Positions 13,453 through 22,329 of a DNA stretch of 42,788 bases are shown here, in pieces. The first letter of the stretch is position 1. Every line of letters starts with the position of its first letter. The stretch is from positions 1 through 42,788 of the forward strand of contig CAZQEZ010000019.1 in NCBI GenBank assembly GCA_964592475.1. Reading direction: 5' to 3'. The position numbers and the translations under genes are program-made. The DNA is from CAZQEZ01 sp964592475. GTDB lineage: Bacteria; Bacteroidota; Bacteroidia; Cytophagales; Cyclobacteriaceae. The notes under the pieces were generated by a model. It did no database searches and had not been told where the DNA came from. It was given only the letters and a program-made list of their open reading frames with translations.

Positions 13453-15303
13453 TTATTTATTAAAAAAGCTTGCAATTTTACTCAAATCAAGAATGTAAAA
13501 AGTTAGCTGGCCATTGGGCGCGTAATTCGGGTTTTCACAGGCAAACAATTGGTCTACTATAGCCTTCATTTCTTCATGTGTCAATTTTTCTCCTGCTTTC
13601 AAACTCGACTGGCGAGCCAACGATCGGGCTAAATTGTCTCTAGTGTCCAAAGATAGCTCAGATTTATTAAACTTGTATTGTTCCAGCAATCCTTCAAATA
13701 CTGCAGCTTCATTGCTACCACTTAGGTCCGCGGGTATTCCTCTAATAATTAATGAATTTTTACCAAAAGGTTCAAAACCAAAGCCTAGTACTTTAATTTC
13801 TTCCTGTAGTTCCATAACGAGTGCGTAATCGGCAGGGTTTAATTCAATTGTTTCTGGGAAAAGTAATTGCTGGGAAGCAATAGCACTTTTATTTATATTC
13901 CTGAAATATTTTTCATAGGTTATCCTTTCGTGAGCAGCCTGCTGATCAATTAAAATCATACCGGATTTTACCTGCGATATAATATAAGTATTGTGCAATT
14001 GATAAGGAGCCTTCACATGATCTTGCGTGCTGTTTATTTGTGGGCTGGTTAGGTTATTGGCAGCGCTACTAAAGGTGATGGTTCTTTCTTGATGTTCATT
14101 TTCATTATCTCTAGTGGGCTGGTCTTTATTTTCTAATCCGCTGAAAAGTTTTTCCCAATGCTTTGCATCTTCGGATTTCAAGTTGTCAAAACGCACGTAT
14201 TGTTTTTCTTTTTTGTAATCTTTTTCCGTAGATAGATCGCCACCAAGGAGTTCTTCGGGGTTCATTTTTAATTCTACATTGGTATCATGCTCAAAATTGA
14301 GTGATGGTGCAATATTGTGAAAACCCAGCGATTGTTTTACCGCGGCTTTCATTAACCCGTAGATAGTACGTTCATCGTCAAATTTGATTTCGGTTTTTGT
14401 TGGATGCACGTTTACATCAATATGCCTGGGGTCAATATCTATAAAAAGCACGTAAAAGGGGTGTGTGTCGTCAGGAATTAAACCCGTGAAAGCTGTTTTT
14501 ACAGCATGGTGTAAATAATTACTTTTAATAAATCGCTTATTTACAAAAAAATACTGCTCTCCACGCGTTTTTTTTGAAAACTCCGGTTTGCCTAAGTATC
14601 CTTCTATTTTTATCAGTTCGGTTTCTTCCTGGCAGGGGGTAAGTTGTTTTTGATAGTTTTTACCAAAAAGACCAACAATTCTGTGCCCCAGCTTACCGGC
14701 TTTTAAACTATAGACTTCAAGGTCAGTTTGAAACAAAGAAAAACTAATATCCGGATGAGCCAACGCAATTCTTTGAAACTCCTCAATGATATGCTTCATT
14801 TCCACCGGGTTGGACTTAAGGAAGTTGCGCCTGGCAGGAATGTTGTAAAATAGGTTTTTCACACAAAAAGAAGTGCCGGCCAGGCAAGCTTCAGGCTCGT
14901 GTTTTTTAACTACCGATGCTTCAATTTGCAGTAAGGTGCCTATTTCATCATCATCAGGCCTGGTTTTCATCTCTACCTGAGCTACTGCTGCAATTGAAGC
15001 CAGTGCTTCTCCACGAAAACCTTTGGTACGGATACGAAATAAATCCTCGGTAGCTTTTATTTTAGAGGTAGCGTGCCTTTCAAAGCACATGCGGGCATCT
15101 GTTAGTGACATGCCGGCACCATCGTCAATTACTTGTATAAGTACTTTGCCAGCTTCTTTTACTATTAATGTAATGTTTTGACTACCTGCATCAATTGAAT
15201 TTTCTAAAAGTTCTTTTACAACCGAAGCAGGCCTCTGAATTACCTCTCCAGCAGCAATTTGATTAGCAATAGAATCAGGCAATAATTGAATTATATCCGA
15301 CAT
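13453..15303 (-). CDS. mutL: DNA mismatch repair protein MutL
   Basis: 616 residues with the GHKL ATPase at the front: ELLENSIDAG (31-40), DGAGMSL (61-67) and GFRGEAL (95-101). The transducer domain follows, including HIDVNVHPTKTEIKF near 294-308. A variable acidic linker (about 330-430) leads to the C-terminal dimerisation domain. The endonuclease metal motif DQHAxxExxxxE appears as DQQAAHERITYE (453-464), and the later Cys/His motifs are ARQSSLKAG and APNGQLT instead of ACHxxxxAG and CPHGRPT. MutL couples mismatch recognition by MutS to strand removal. The altered residues question its nuclease activity. It follows a small membrane protein gene and precedes two rhomboids. Confidence 0.95.
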   Translation of the reverse strand: MSDIIQLLPDSIANQIAAGEVIQRPASVVKELLENSIDAGSQNITLIVKEAGKVLIQVIDDGAGMSLTDARMCFERHATSKIKATEDLFRIRTKGFRGEALASIAAVAQVEMKTRPDDDEIGTLLQIEASVVKKHEPEACLAGTSFCVKNLFYNIPARRNFLKSNPVEMKHIIEEFQRIALAHPDISFSLFQTDLEVYSLKAGKLGHRIVGLFGKNYQKQLTPCQEETELIKIEGYLGKPEFSKKTRGEQYFFVNKRFIKSNYLHHAVKTAFTGLIPDDTHPFYVLFIDIDPRHIDVNVHPTKTEIKFDDERTIYGLMKAAVKQSLGFHNIAPSLNFEHDTNVELKMNPEELLGGDLSTEKDYKKEKQYVRFDNLKSEDAKHWEKLFSGLENKDQPTRDNENEHQERTITFSSAANNLTSPQINSTQDHVKAPYQLHNTYIISQVKSGMILIDQQAAHERITYEKYFRNINKSAIASQQLLFPETIELNPADYALVMELQEEIKVLGFGFEPFGKNSLIIRGIPADLSGSNEAAVFEGLLEQYKFNKSELSLDTRDNLARSLARQSSLKAGEKLTHEEMKAIVDQLFACENPNYAPNGQLTFYILDLSKIASFFNK

Positions 15304-15318
15304 CTATAAGCAACTGGG

Positions 15319-15654
15319 CTAAAACCTTCTTTTTAATTTAAATAAAATATAAAGTGGAATCAATGCTGCAATACCGTAAAGGGCAATATTACCATAAAAT
15401 AAAAAGCCTGCAAATCCTCCTGCTAGTAGCAAAATAAACAGTATTTGCATATTATTTCCTTTCGCGGAATGCCTGCTTTTGCGAGAAAAAGCACTCGAAA
15501 TACTGCTTTTATAGTCAATCAGCTCGTCTTCTCCCAGTTCTCTTTTTATTCTTGCTGTTCTTTCCTTTATATCCTCTTTTATAGGGTCGTAGTACCTCGG
15601 GGTAACAGTAAATTGACGATTACGTGGAAGTTTTACAATAGAAGGTAATTTCAT
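15319..15654 (-). CDS. Small conserved membrane protein upstream of mutL
   Basis: 111 residues: a basic N-terminus with FTVTPRYYDPIKEDIKERTARI, a charged stretch, then two membrane helices (about 68-88 and 91-105) and a basic end KLKRRF. Proteins of this kind precede mutL in many Bacteroidota and are often mislabelled 'riboflavin synthase subunit beta'; nothing here supports that name. An AAGGAG sequence (15661-15666) lies close before the ATG, a rare clear ribosome-binding site in this window, and a strong promoter precedes it. Function unknown. It is the first gene of the mutL-rhomboid operon. Confidence 0.8.
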   Translation of the reverse strand: MKLPSIVKLPRNRQFTVTPRYYDPIKEDIKERTARIKRELGEDELIDYKSSISSAFSRKSRHSAKGNNMQILFILLLAGGFAGFLFYGNIALYGIAALIPLYILFKLKRRF

Positions 15655-15678
15655 TTTTAACTCCTTAATTTATAGTTA

Positions 15679-15709
15679 CAAAGATAGCAGAATATAAACA
15701 TGCCTCAAA
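15679..15709 (-). promoter_or_regulatory. Promoter of the mutL-rhomboid operon
   Basis: On the minus strand TTTG (15706-15709) is followed after 19 bases by TATCTTTG (15679-15686), an exact TTTG-n19-TAnnTTTG match. It lies 25 bases before the first gene of the operon. Confidence 0.6.
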
Positions 15710-15806
15710 ATGTTGTTAGTTTACTAATTTTATTACTTTAAATTTATTGAAGCTTATAATTTTAGTATATTCGTGCGTTTACTAATCTGAAGTTGAATAA
15801 ATCTTA

Positions 15807-18770
15807 ATGGGTAACGCTCACATGTTTAAAATAGTTTACTTATTTATCGTGCTTATTTGTATTGGCTTGAAACTGCCGGCTCAGCAGGTTTTATCTGCTG
15901 ATGACCAAGAGTCTCAGAAACGTTGGGTGGATAGTTTAATCAACGAAATGAGCCTTGAGCAACAGATAGGCCAGCTTTTTATGGTAGCTGCTTATTCCAA
16001 TGGCAATACTGCACATTTTAATGCTATAGATAAATTAGTCAAAGAGTATAACTTAGGGGGGCTCATTTTTTTTCAGGGTGGCCCCGTGAGGCAGGCAAAT
16101 CTCACTAACCGGTATCAGCGAAACGCTAAAATTCCTTTGCTGATTGGCATAGATGCTGAATGGGGATTAAGTATGCGGCTGGATAGTACTATTGTATATC
16201 CAAAGCAAATGACTTTAGGCGCTATTTCCGATAATCGTTATATCTACAACATGGGTGCTGAAATAGCCCGCCAATGTCAGCTGATGGGTATTCATGTCAA
16301 TTTTGCACCGGTAGTTGATGTAAATGTGAATCCTGATAACCCAGTGATAGGCTACCGTTCGTTTGGTGAAAATAAATTTAAAGTGGCCGAGAAAGCTAAA
16401 GCTTACAGTCGGGGCATGCAAGATAATTTAGTTATGGCCTCGGCAAAACATTTTCCCGGCCATGGCGATACCGATAGCGATTCCCATTACACCTTGCCGG
16501 TGATAAAACATGATATTGCCCGGCTGGATAGTGTAGAATTGTACCCCTTTAAGCAATTGATTGCCGATAGTGTAATGAGTATCATGGTGGCTCATTTGCA
16601 AGTGCCGGCTTTAGACAATACTAAAGACAGGGCCACTACTTTGTCGCCAAAGGTTGTCAACGGCTTGTTAAAAGATTCTTTAGGTTTTAATGGGCTGGTA
16701 TTTACCGATGCGCTCAATATGAAGGGTGTGGCTAATTATTATGGTCCCGGTGAAGTAGATTATCATGCATTTATGGCTGGCAATGATGTACTGCTTTTTG
16801 CTGAGAACGTACCACTGGCCATGGAAAAAATAAAGGCCGGCGTTGAAAATGGAAAAATAGCTAAAAATGAATTAGAGAAGCGCGTTCGGAAAATACTAAT
16901 GGCTAAATACAGGGTCGGTTTAAATAATTATAAACCCATTAATACCGATAATCTCGTGATGCAATTAAATAATCCTGAGGCTCATTTGGTAAAACAAAAG
17001 CTTTTTGAACAAGCCATTACAGTAGTAAATAATAAAGATAATCTATTGCCTTTCAGGCACTTGGATGACAAAACTTTTGCTTCTTTAAGCATTGGCAATA
17101 CTACAAACACTGCCTTTCAAAAAATACTGGGAAAATATGCACCTTTTAAGCACTTCTTTATAAATAAAAAAAGCTCTGACCCTAAAGTATACAGCTCTTT
17201 ACGTAGTACCCTAGCCAATTATGATTATGTAGTGGTGGGTATTCATAATGTGAGCAAGTTTCCGCGTAATAACTATCAAATAAATAAAAATGATGTATTA
17301 TTTCTAAATTCACTTAATAAGCTAACCAATGTAGTAGTAGTGGTATTTGGCAATCCGTACACGTTAGAGTATTTTCAGGAGATGGAGCATTTGGTATGTG
17401 CTTACGAGGATGAAACCATGGCTCAAACCATTGCGCCTCAGGTGTTGTTTGGCGCATTGCCAGCTACGGGCAGGGTGCCAGTGAGTGTTGGAAAGTCAGT
17501 GCCCGAAGGAAGTGGAGTGGATACTCCTTTCTTGGGTAGATTGGGCTACTCATTGCCAGAAGCAGTTGAAATGGACTCCCGTGTGCTTGCCCGTATCGAT
17601 AGAATAGCTAAATCTGCTATTACAGATTTGTCAACTCCCGGCTGCCAGGTGCTGGTGGCAAAAGATGGAAAGATAGTGCATGAAAAAAGCTATGGTTATT
17701 TTACCTACGACAAAAATGTACCGGTTACAGATGAAACAGTGTATGATTTAGCTTCTATTACTAAAGTGGCAGCAACACTGCAAGCCTCTATGTTTTTGGA
17801 AGAAAATGGCAAGTTTGGCATCAAAGACAGAGCATCTAAATATTTACCTGAACTAAAAAAAAGCAACAAGAAAGATTTGGTAATAGCCGACATTCTCACC
17901 CATCAGGCAGGGTTAGTACCTTATATACCCCATTGGGTAAATACAGTAGATCGATTTGGCTTCAAAACGGAATTTTATAATTTGGAATATAATATTAAAT
18001 ACCCCAATCAAATTTGTGAGGGCTTGTATAGTATACCAAGTTTACCGGATTCTTTATGGCAGTGGACCATTGACTCAGAATTGCGCGACAAGCCGCGAAA
18101 TAGAAAAGATTATAACTACAAGTACAGCGACCTGAGCTTTTATATCATGAGGGAGCTTTCCGAGCGATTGCTTAATCAAAATATCAGCAATTTTCTGGAT
18201 GAAAACTTTTACAGGCCATTAGGCTTACCATATTTAGGCTATTTGCCTATGAAAAGAGTGTCGATCAATCAAATACCTCCTACAGAAAATGATGTGCATT
18301 TTCGACAGCGCCTAGTACGAGGGTCAGTACATGATCCTGGTGCCGCCATGAGTGGAGGTGTAGCCGGGCACGCCGGTCTATTTTCCAACGCGCACAATTT
18401 GGCAGTTTTAATGCAAATGAATTTGCAGGGAGGCTACTACGGTGGTAGAAATTATCTACGCCCCGGCACTTTGCAAAAATTTACCAAAAAGCATTTTAAT
18501 GATAATAGAAGAGGCCTGGGTTGGGATAAACCTAGTATCTATGAAAGTTACAATGTTACTTCGCGCTTTTCTTCTATCGATACCTTTGGGCACACGGGGT
18601 TTACCGGCACGGCTGTTTGGGTAGATCCTGAATTTGACCTGGTTTATGTTTTTCTTTCCAATAGGGTGTATCCTGATGCCACCAACACAAAACTTATCAC
18701 CACCAATGTACGTACTAGAATCCATGACGTGATTTATGAATCTATGTGGAATTACCAAAAGTATCTATAG
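15807..18770 (+). CDS. Glycoside hydrolase family 3 / beta-lactamase-like fusion
   Basis: 987 residues with an N-terminal signal peptide (cut near LPAQQ); an ATG at 15822 is an equally good start. The first ~370 residues are a NagZ-type GH3 domain: KHFPGHGDTDSDSH (214-227) carries the catalytic His/Asp pair and D301 in FTDALNMKG is the nucleophile. A GH3 C-domain-like region follows (about 370-580). The last ~390 residues are a class C beta-lactamase/serine hydrolase with S650-xx-K653 (SITK), Y773-S-D775 and H929-T-G. The first part would remove N-acetylglucosamine from muropeptides. The second could be a peptidase or esterase on the same material. Fusions of this kind occur in Bacteroidota. 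It stands alone before bshA. Confidence 0.9.
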   Translation: MGNAHMFKIVYLFIVLICIGLKLPAQQVLSADDQESQKRWVDSLINEMSLEQQIGQLFMVAAYSNGNTAHFNAIDKLVKEYNLGGLIFFQGGPVRQANLTNRYQRNAKIPLLIGIDAEWGLSMRLDSTIVYPKQMTLGAISDNRYIYNMGAEIARQCQLMGIHVNFAPVVDVNVNPDNPVIGYRSFGENKFKVAEKAKAYSRGMQDNLVMASAKHFPGHGDTDSDSHYTLPVIKHDIARLDSVELYPFKQLIADSVMSIMVAHLQVPALDNTKDRATTLSPKVVNGLLKDSLGFNGLVFTDALNMKGVANYYGPGEVDYHAFMAGNDVLLFAENVPLAMEKIKAGVENGKIAKNELEKRVRKILMAKYRVGLNNYKPINTDNLVMQLNNPEAHLVKQKLFEQAITVVNNKDNLLPFRHLDDKTFASLSIGNTTNTAFQKILGKYAPFKHFFINKKSSDPKVYSSLRSTLANYDYVVVGIHNVSKFPRNNYQINKNDVLFLNSLNKLTNVVVVVFGNPYTLEYFQEMEHLVCAYEDETMAQTIAPQVLFGALPATGRVPVSVGKSVPEGSGVDTPFLGRLGYSLPEAVEMDSRVLARIDRIAKSAITDLSTPGCQVLVAKDGKIVHEKSYGYFTYDKNVPVTDETVYDLASITKVAATLQASMFLEENGKFGIKDRASKYLPELKKSNKKDLVIADILTHQAGLVPYIPHWVNTVDRFGFKTEFYNLEYNIKYPNQICEGLYSIPSLPDSLWQWTIDSELRDKPRNRKDYNYKYSDLSFYIMRELSERLLNQNISNFLDENFYRPLGLPYLGYLPMKRVSINQIPPTENDVHFRQRLVRGSVHDPGAAMSGGVAGHAGLFSNAHNLAVLMQMNLQGGYYGGRNYLRPGTLQKFTKKHFNDNRRGLGWDKPSIYESYNVTSRFSSIDTFGHTGFTGTAVWVDPEFDLVYVFLSNRVYPDATNTKLITTNVRTRIHDVIYESMWNYQKYL

Positions 18771-18777
18771 CCACATC

Positions 18778-18793
18778 AAAACTTTTTAGTTTT
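18778..18793 (+). terminator. Weak A/T-rich hairpin after the GH3 fusion gene
   Basis: AAAACT (18778-18783) pairs with AGTTTT (18788-18793) around a TTTT loop and is followed by more T residues. The stem is short and AT-rich, so termination is plausible but weakly supported. Confidence 0.35.
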
Positions 18794-18850
18794 TTTTTAC
18801 TTATCTTTAAAAAATCATAAACCTACATACCACTAAAAATTAAGGTATAA

Positions 18851-19993
18851 ATGAAAATTGGAATTGTTTGTTATCCCACCTTTGGAGGAAGCGGGGTGGT
18901 GGCTACAGAATTAGGCAATGCTTTAGCTAAAGAAGGTCATAATATTCACTTCATTACCTACTCTCAGCCCTACCGGCTAGAATTTTTCAATGAAAATATA
19001 TCCTACCATGAAGTAGATTTGATGAATTATCCACTTTTTCATTATCCACCTTATGAACTTGCATTGGCTAGCAAAATGGTAGATGTAGTAAAATTTGAAA
19101 AGCTTGATTTATTGCATGTGCATTACGCCATTCCACACGCTTCGGCTGCATACATGGCCAAGCAAATATTGAAAACTGAAGGAATAAATATACCGGTTAT
19201 TACTACATTGCATGGCACGGATATTACTTTGGTAGGCAAAGACCCGTCTTTTGAACCGGTAGTTACTTTTAGTATCAATCAGTCAGATGGGGTTACTGCA
19301 GTATCTGAAGATCTGAAAAAAGACACTTTGAGTCAATTCAATGTAAAGAATGACATAGAAGTAATTCCAAATTTTATTGATTTGAAGCGCTTTAAAAAAC
19401 AAAAAAAAGAGCACTTCAAAAAAGCTATATGTCCCAATAATGAAAATCTAATAGTTCACACCTCCAACTTTAGAAAAGTAAAAAGAGTGGATGATGTGGT
19501 AAAAGTTTTTTATAATATAAGAAAGAAAATACCAGCTAAACTTTTATTAGTGGGAGATGGGCCTGAAAGGAACAAAATTGAAAATCTCTGTCGAGAGTTG
19601 GGCACTTGTGATGATATTCGCTTTTTAGGAAAGCTTGAAGCTGTAGAGGAAGTACTATCGGTAGCGGATCTATTTATGATGCCATCTGAGAAAGAAAGTT
19701 TTGGATTGGCCGCTTTGGAGGCAATGGCATGTGAAGTGCCTGTAATATCATCCAATGCAGGAGGAATTCCTGAACTTAACTTGCATGGCGAGACAGGCTT
19801 CTTAAGTGAAATTGGCGATGTAGAAGCTATGACAAAAAATGCATTACATATTCTGGAAGATGCTAATTTGGCTACTTTTAAAACCAATGCGCTCAATCGG
19901 GCCAAAGAGTTCGATGTAAATCGCATTTTACCACTGTACGAAAGTTTTTACGAAAAAATTTTAAAATCTTTTAATCTAAAAGCACTTGCTTAG
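18851..19993 (+). CDS. bshA: N-acetyl-alpha-D-glucosaminyl L-malate synthase
   Basis: 380 residues, a GT4-family glycosyltransferase. The start MKIGIVCYPTFGGSGVVATE and the block LLHVHYAIPHASAAYMAKQI are characteristic of BshA. The donor-binding region has ESFGLAALEAMACEVPVISS and NAGGIPEL. BshA joins UDP-GlcNAc to L-malate, the first step of bacillithiol synthesis, so the cell probably uses bacillithiol as its small thiol. That is relevant to the metalloid and peroxide genes in this window. Its stop TAG shares the G with the GTG start of the next gene, indicating a two-gene unit. bshB and bshC are not in the window. Confidence 0.93.
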   Translation: MKIGIVCYPTFGGSGVVATELGNALAKEGHNIHFITYSQPYRLEFFNENISYHEVDLMNYPLFHYPPYELALASKMVDVVKFEKLDLLHVHYAIPHASAAYMAKQILKTEGINIPVITTLHGTDITLVGKDPSFEPVVTFSINQSDGVTAVSEDLKKDTLSQFNVKNDIEVIPNFIDLKRFKKQKKEHFKKAICPNNENLIVHTSNFRKVKRVDDVVKVFYNIRKKIPAKLLLVGDGPERNKIENLCRELGTCDDIRFLGKLEAVEEVLSVADLFMMPSEKESFGLAALEAMACEVPVISSNAGGIPELNLHGETGFLSEIGDVEAMTKNALHILEDANLATFKTNALNRAKEFDVNRILPLYESFYEKILKSFNLKALA

Positions 19994-20781
19994 TGAATAC
20001 CATAAGTATAATAGGATGTGGCTGGTTGGGTTTGCCATTGGCCGAAAAATTAATTGAAGAAGGCTATCGTATAAATGGTACTACCACTACCCCAGCAAAA
20101 ATAACGCTTTTACAACAAAAAAGAATTGTTCCTTATTTGGTAACGCTTGACCCAAAGCTCAATTTATCAGATGAAACTTTTTTTGATTGTGATCTTTTGC
20201 TCATAAATATACCCCCTTCTACCTATAGTAAAGGACCCGATTATCATCCGCAGCAAATAGCTTCATTGGTTTCAAAAATTAATCAGCATCAAATTAAAAA
20301 TGTTTTTTACATTAGTTCCACTTCAGTATATCCTGAAAATAACGCGATTGTAGATGAAAATATGGAGCTTGCTATTGAAAATGAGAGACAACAAGCGCTA
20401 CTTCTAAGTGAGCAAACTTTGCAATCGGGAAGCTTTTGTTTAAATATTTTACGGTGCGGAGGATTGATGGGTTATGATCGGCAACCTCATCGTTTTTTGA
20501 GTAAAAGCTTCAAAAGCAAGATGAAGAAAAGTGTCAATACCCCTGTCAATTATATTCATCGAGACGATGTAATAGCTATCATAAGTGCTTTGTTACAAAC
20601 AGAATGCACTGATCAAATATTTAATTTGGTAGCACCGGAACATCCTTTACGAAAGGAATTTATAAATGAAGATATTGAAGAAGATGAAAGTAACCCTTCC
20701 TATAAAATCGTCAATTCAAAAAAAATAATACGGTTTTTAAGATATCAATTCAAATACCCTAATCCATTGGAATTTAAATGA
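19993..20781 (+). CDS. NAD(P)-binding SDR/epimerase-like protein
   Basis: 262 residues beginning with a GTG codon that overlaps the bshA stop by one base. The dinucleotide-binding motif is IIGCGWLGLPLAEKL at the start, and the middle shows VFYISSTSVYPENN with the Ser and Tyr typical of atypical SDRs such as YeeZ. Later blocks LRCGGLMGYDRQPHRF and YIHRDDVIAII support the extended SDR fold. The exact reaction is unknown. Coupling to bshA hints at a role near bacillithiol or sugar metabolism, but that is context only. Its stop codon lies in the arm of a hairpin shared with the convergent lipoprotein gene. Confidence 0.8.
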   Translation: MNTISIIGCGWLGLPLAEKLIEEGYRINGTTTTPAKITLLQQKRIVPYLVTLDPKLNLSDETFFDCDLLLINIPPSTYSKGPDYHPQQIASLVSKINQHQIKNVFYISSTSVYPENNAIVDENMELAIENERQQALLLSEQTLQSGSFCLNILRCGGLMGYDRQPHRFLSKSFKSKMKKSVNTPVNYIHRDDVIAIISALLQTECTDQIFNLVAPEHPLRKEFINEDIEEDESNPSYKIVNSKKIIRFLRYQFKYPNPLEFK

Positions 20782-20813
20782 AACAAGCTATATATGAGCT
20801 TCAGTTTCATTTA
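20775..20813. terminator. Bidirectional hairpin over two convergent stop codons
   Basis: TAAATGAAAC (20775-20784) pairs perfectly with GTTTCATTTA (20804-20813), and the inner AAGCT (20785-20789) pairs with AGCTT (20797-20801). The structure covers the stop codons of the SDR gene (plus) and the small lipoprotein gene (minus). It probably ends or protects both transcripts. Confidence 0.55.
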
Positions 20814-20946
20814 TAGATTGTTGCACTTCTACTTGCTGTTTTTGTGTCTTTTTTATTTTTTTTGTATAAGTAGGACAGGTCTTGTATGTACAACCCGCCG
20901 TAAACAACAAAAATATAGAGGCCATAATCATCATTATTCGTTTCAT
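20788..20946 (-). CDS. Small lipoprotein, 52 residues
   Basis: The ATG at 20946 opens MKRIMMIMASIFLLFTAGC, a textbook lipoprotein signal with the lipidated cysteine at C19. It is followed by TYKTCPTYTKKIKKTQKQQ and a polar end, stopping at TAG (20788-20790). Tiny lipoproteins with a Cys-Pro-Thr-Tyr motif after the anchor are, from memory, frequent in Bacteroidota; their function is unknown. A reading frame on the other strand (20794-20994) has no such features and is a shadow. Convergent arrangement and the shared terminator support a real gene. Confidence 0.7.
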   Translation of the reverse strand: MKRIMMIMASIFLLFTAGCTYKTCPTYTKKIKKTQKQQVEVQQSINETEAHI

Positions 20947-21148
20947 ATCAATCAGATTTTATTTAAACTTAGCGTAAAGCGCGTAATTAATTGATGTTAC
21001 AAATATCTTTGAGATGCTATTATTAAAATAATTATATACCGGCAGGATATTACACAGGTAAAGGAAATCTTTAATAAATTCTTTGAACAAATGTAATAGA
21101 TGTATTTGTTTATAAGTTTTGTTAGCAACCGGAGATGTAATTAATAGA

Positions 21149-21162
21149 CAATCACGTGATTG
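21149..21162. promoter_or_regulatory. 14-bp perfect palindrome before the VWA gene
   Basis: CAATCACGTGATTG is fully self-complementary and ends 19 bases before the start codon of the VWA gene. No exact TAnnTTTG lies at normal spacing beside it. It could be the operator of an unknown dimeric regulator. The rest of 20947-21181 shows no gene. Confidence 0.35.
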
Positions 21163-21181
21163 ACCGAAAAACGATAAAATT

Positions 21182-22279
21182 ATGCTAGGATACCGATTTA
21201 CTAAATTTATTCCACCAAAAGCTAAAAATCAGAGTGCTTTTGAAAATTTATTAGATATATTTTTACAATTAATGGTGATTACATCAGGCGATGTAGCCGA
21301 AACCTTACGTTGGATGAACGAGCTCGATCAGCAGTATAACCTCACCAACGACCAATATGGAATGGGGGATTTTATAGAAGAATTGAAAAATAAGGGATAT
21401 GTGAAAGAAGATCCGGTTTCGGGTAAAATAGAGGTATCAGCAAAAGGTGAACAGCAAATCAGGAAAAATGCCCTTGAGGAGATTTTTGGTAAGCTGAAAA
21501 AAGGAAGTAAAGGCAGCCATAGCACCCCTTTTTCAGGGCAGGGAGATGAGTCTAGTGCTGATAGGCGGAATTATCAATATGGAGATGCCTTTGATCAAAT
21601 AGCCATGACGGACTCAATTAGGAATGCTCAAATAAATCAGGGGTTAGGTGATTTTTCATTAACAGAAAACGACCTGGAAGTAGTAGACAATGAATATAAA
21701 ACACAAACTTCCACCGTTTTAATGATTGATATATCTCATTCTATGATTTTATATGGAGAAGATAGGATTACGCCCGCTAAAAAGGTGGCCATGGCACTTT
21801 CAGAATTAATTACTCGTAAATATCCTAAAGATACGTTGGATATATTGGTGTTTGGTAATGACGCCTGGCAAATCGAAATTAAAGATCTGCCTTTCTTGCA
21901 AGTGGGGCCATACCATACCAATACAGTCGCTGGATTAGAATTAGCTATGGATATTCTTCGACGCCGTAAAACGCGCAATAAGCAAATTTTTATGATTACC
22001 GATGGAAAGCCTACTTGTATAAAAAAGGGAATTAAATACTATAAAAATAGCTTTGGTTTGGATTCCACCATTTTAAATAAAACACTTAACCTGGGTGCTC
22101 AGTGCAGAAAATTGAAAATTCCCGTGACTACCTTTATGATTGCTAGTGATCCTTACCTTAAAAGATTTGTCAAAGAATTTACTCAAATTAATAATGGTAA
22201 CGCCTATTACTCAAATCTCAATAGCCTTGGTAATTTGGTATTTGAGGATTATCGTAGAAACAGAAGAAAGAATTTTTAG
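21182..22279 (+). CDS. VWA-domain protein paired with a MoxR-like ATPase
   Basis: 365 residues. The N-terminal half is helical and polar. The C-terminal von Willebrand A domain has the complete metal site D183-I-S185-H-S187 (VLMIDISHSMILYG) and the later FMITDGKPTC. No signal peptide or membrane helix is seen, so it is cytoplasmic. It is followed after 50 bases by a MoxR/magnesium-chelatase-like AAA+ ATPase. Such pairs act as ATPase plus metal-dependent adaptor to remodel or load metal into a target protein, as in ChlI/ChlD and NorQ/NorD. The target is unknown here. Confidence 0.85.
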   Translation: MLGYRFTKFIPPKAKNQSAFENLLDIFLQLMVITSGDVAETLRWMNELDQQYNLTNDQYGMGDFIEELKNKGYVKEDPVSGKIEVSAKGEQQIRKNALEEIFGKLKKGSKGSHSTPFSGQGDESSADRRNYQYGDAFDQIAMTDSIRNAQINQGLGDFSLTENDLEVVDNEYKTQTSTVLMIDISHSMILYGEDRITPAKKVAMALSELITRKYPKDTLDILVFGNDAWQIEIKDLPFLQVGPYHTNTVAGLELAMDILRRRKTRNKQIFMITDGKPTCIKKGIKYYKNSFGLDSTILNKTLNLGAQCRKLKIPVTTFMIASDPYLKRFVKEFTQINNGNAYYSNLNSLGNLVFEDYRRNRRKNF

Positions 22280-22329
22280 TTTCAAAAGCAATACTAAATT
22301 TTAGCATATCTAAAAAGAATTAAAAACTA

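Noticed and set aside
15319..15654. Label 'riboflavin synthase subunit beta' for the small protein before mutL
   Set aside because: It has two membrane helices and no lumazine-synthase-like sequence. The name appears to be a database carry-over.
20794..20994. Plus-strand frame of 66 codons after the SDR gene
   Set aside because: It is rich in Phe, Leu and Tyr with no recognisable features and lies over the minus-strand lipoprotein gene, which has a clear lipobox. It is a shadow.
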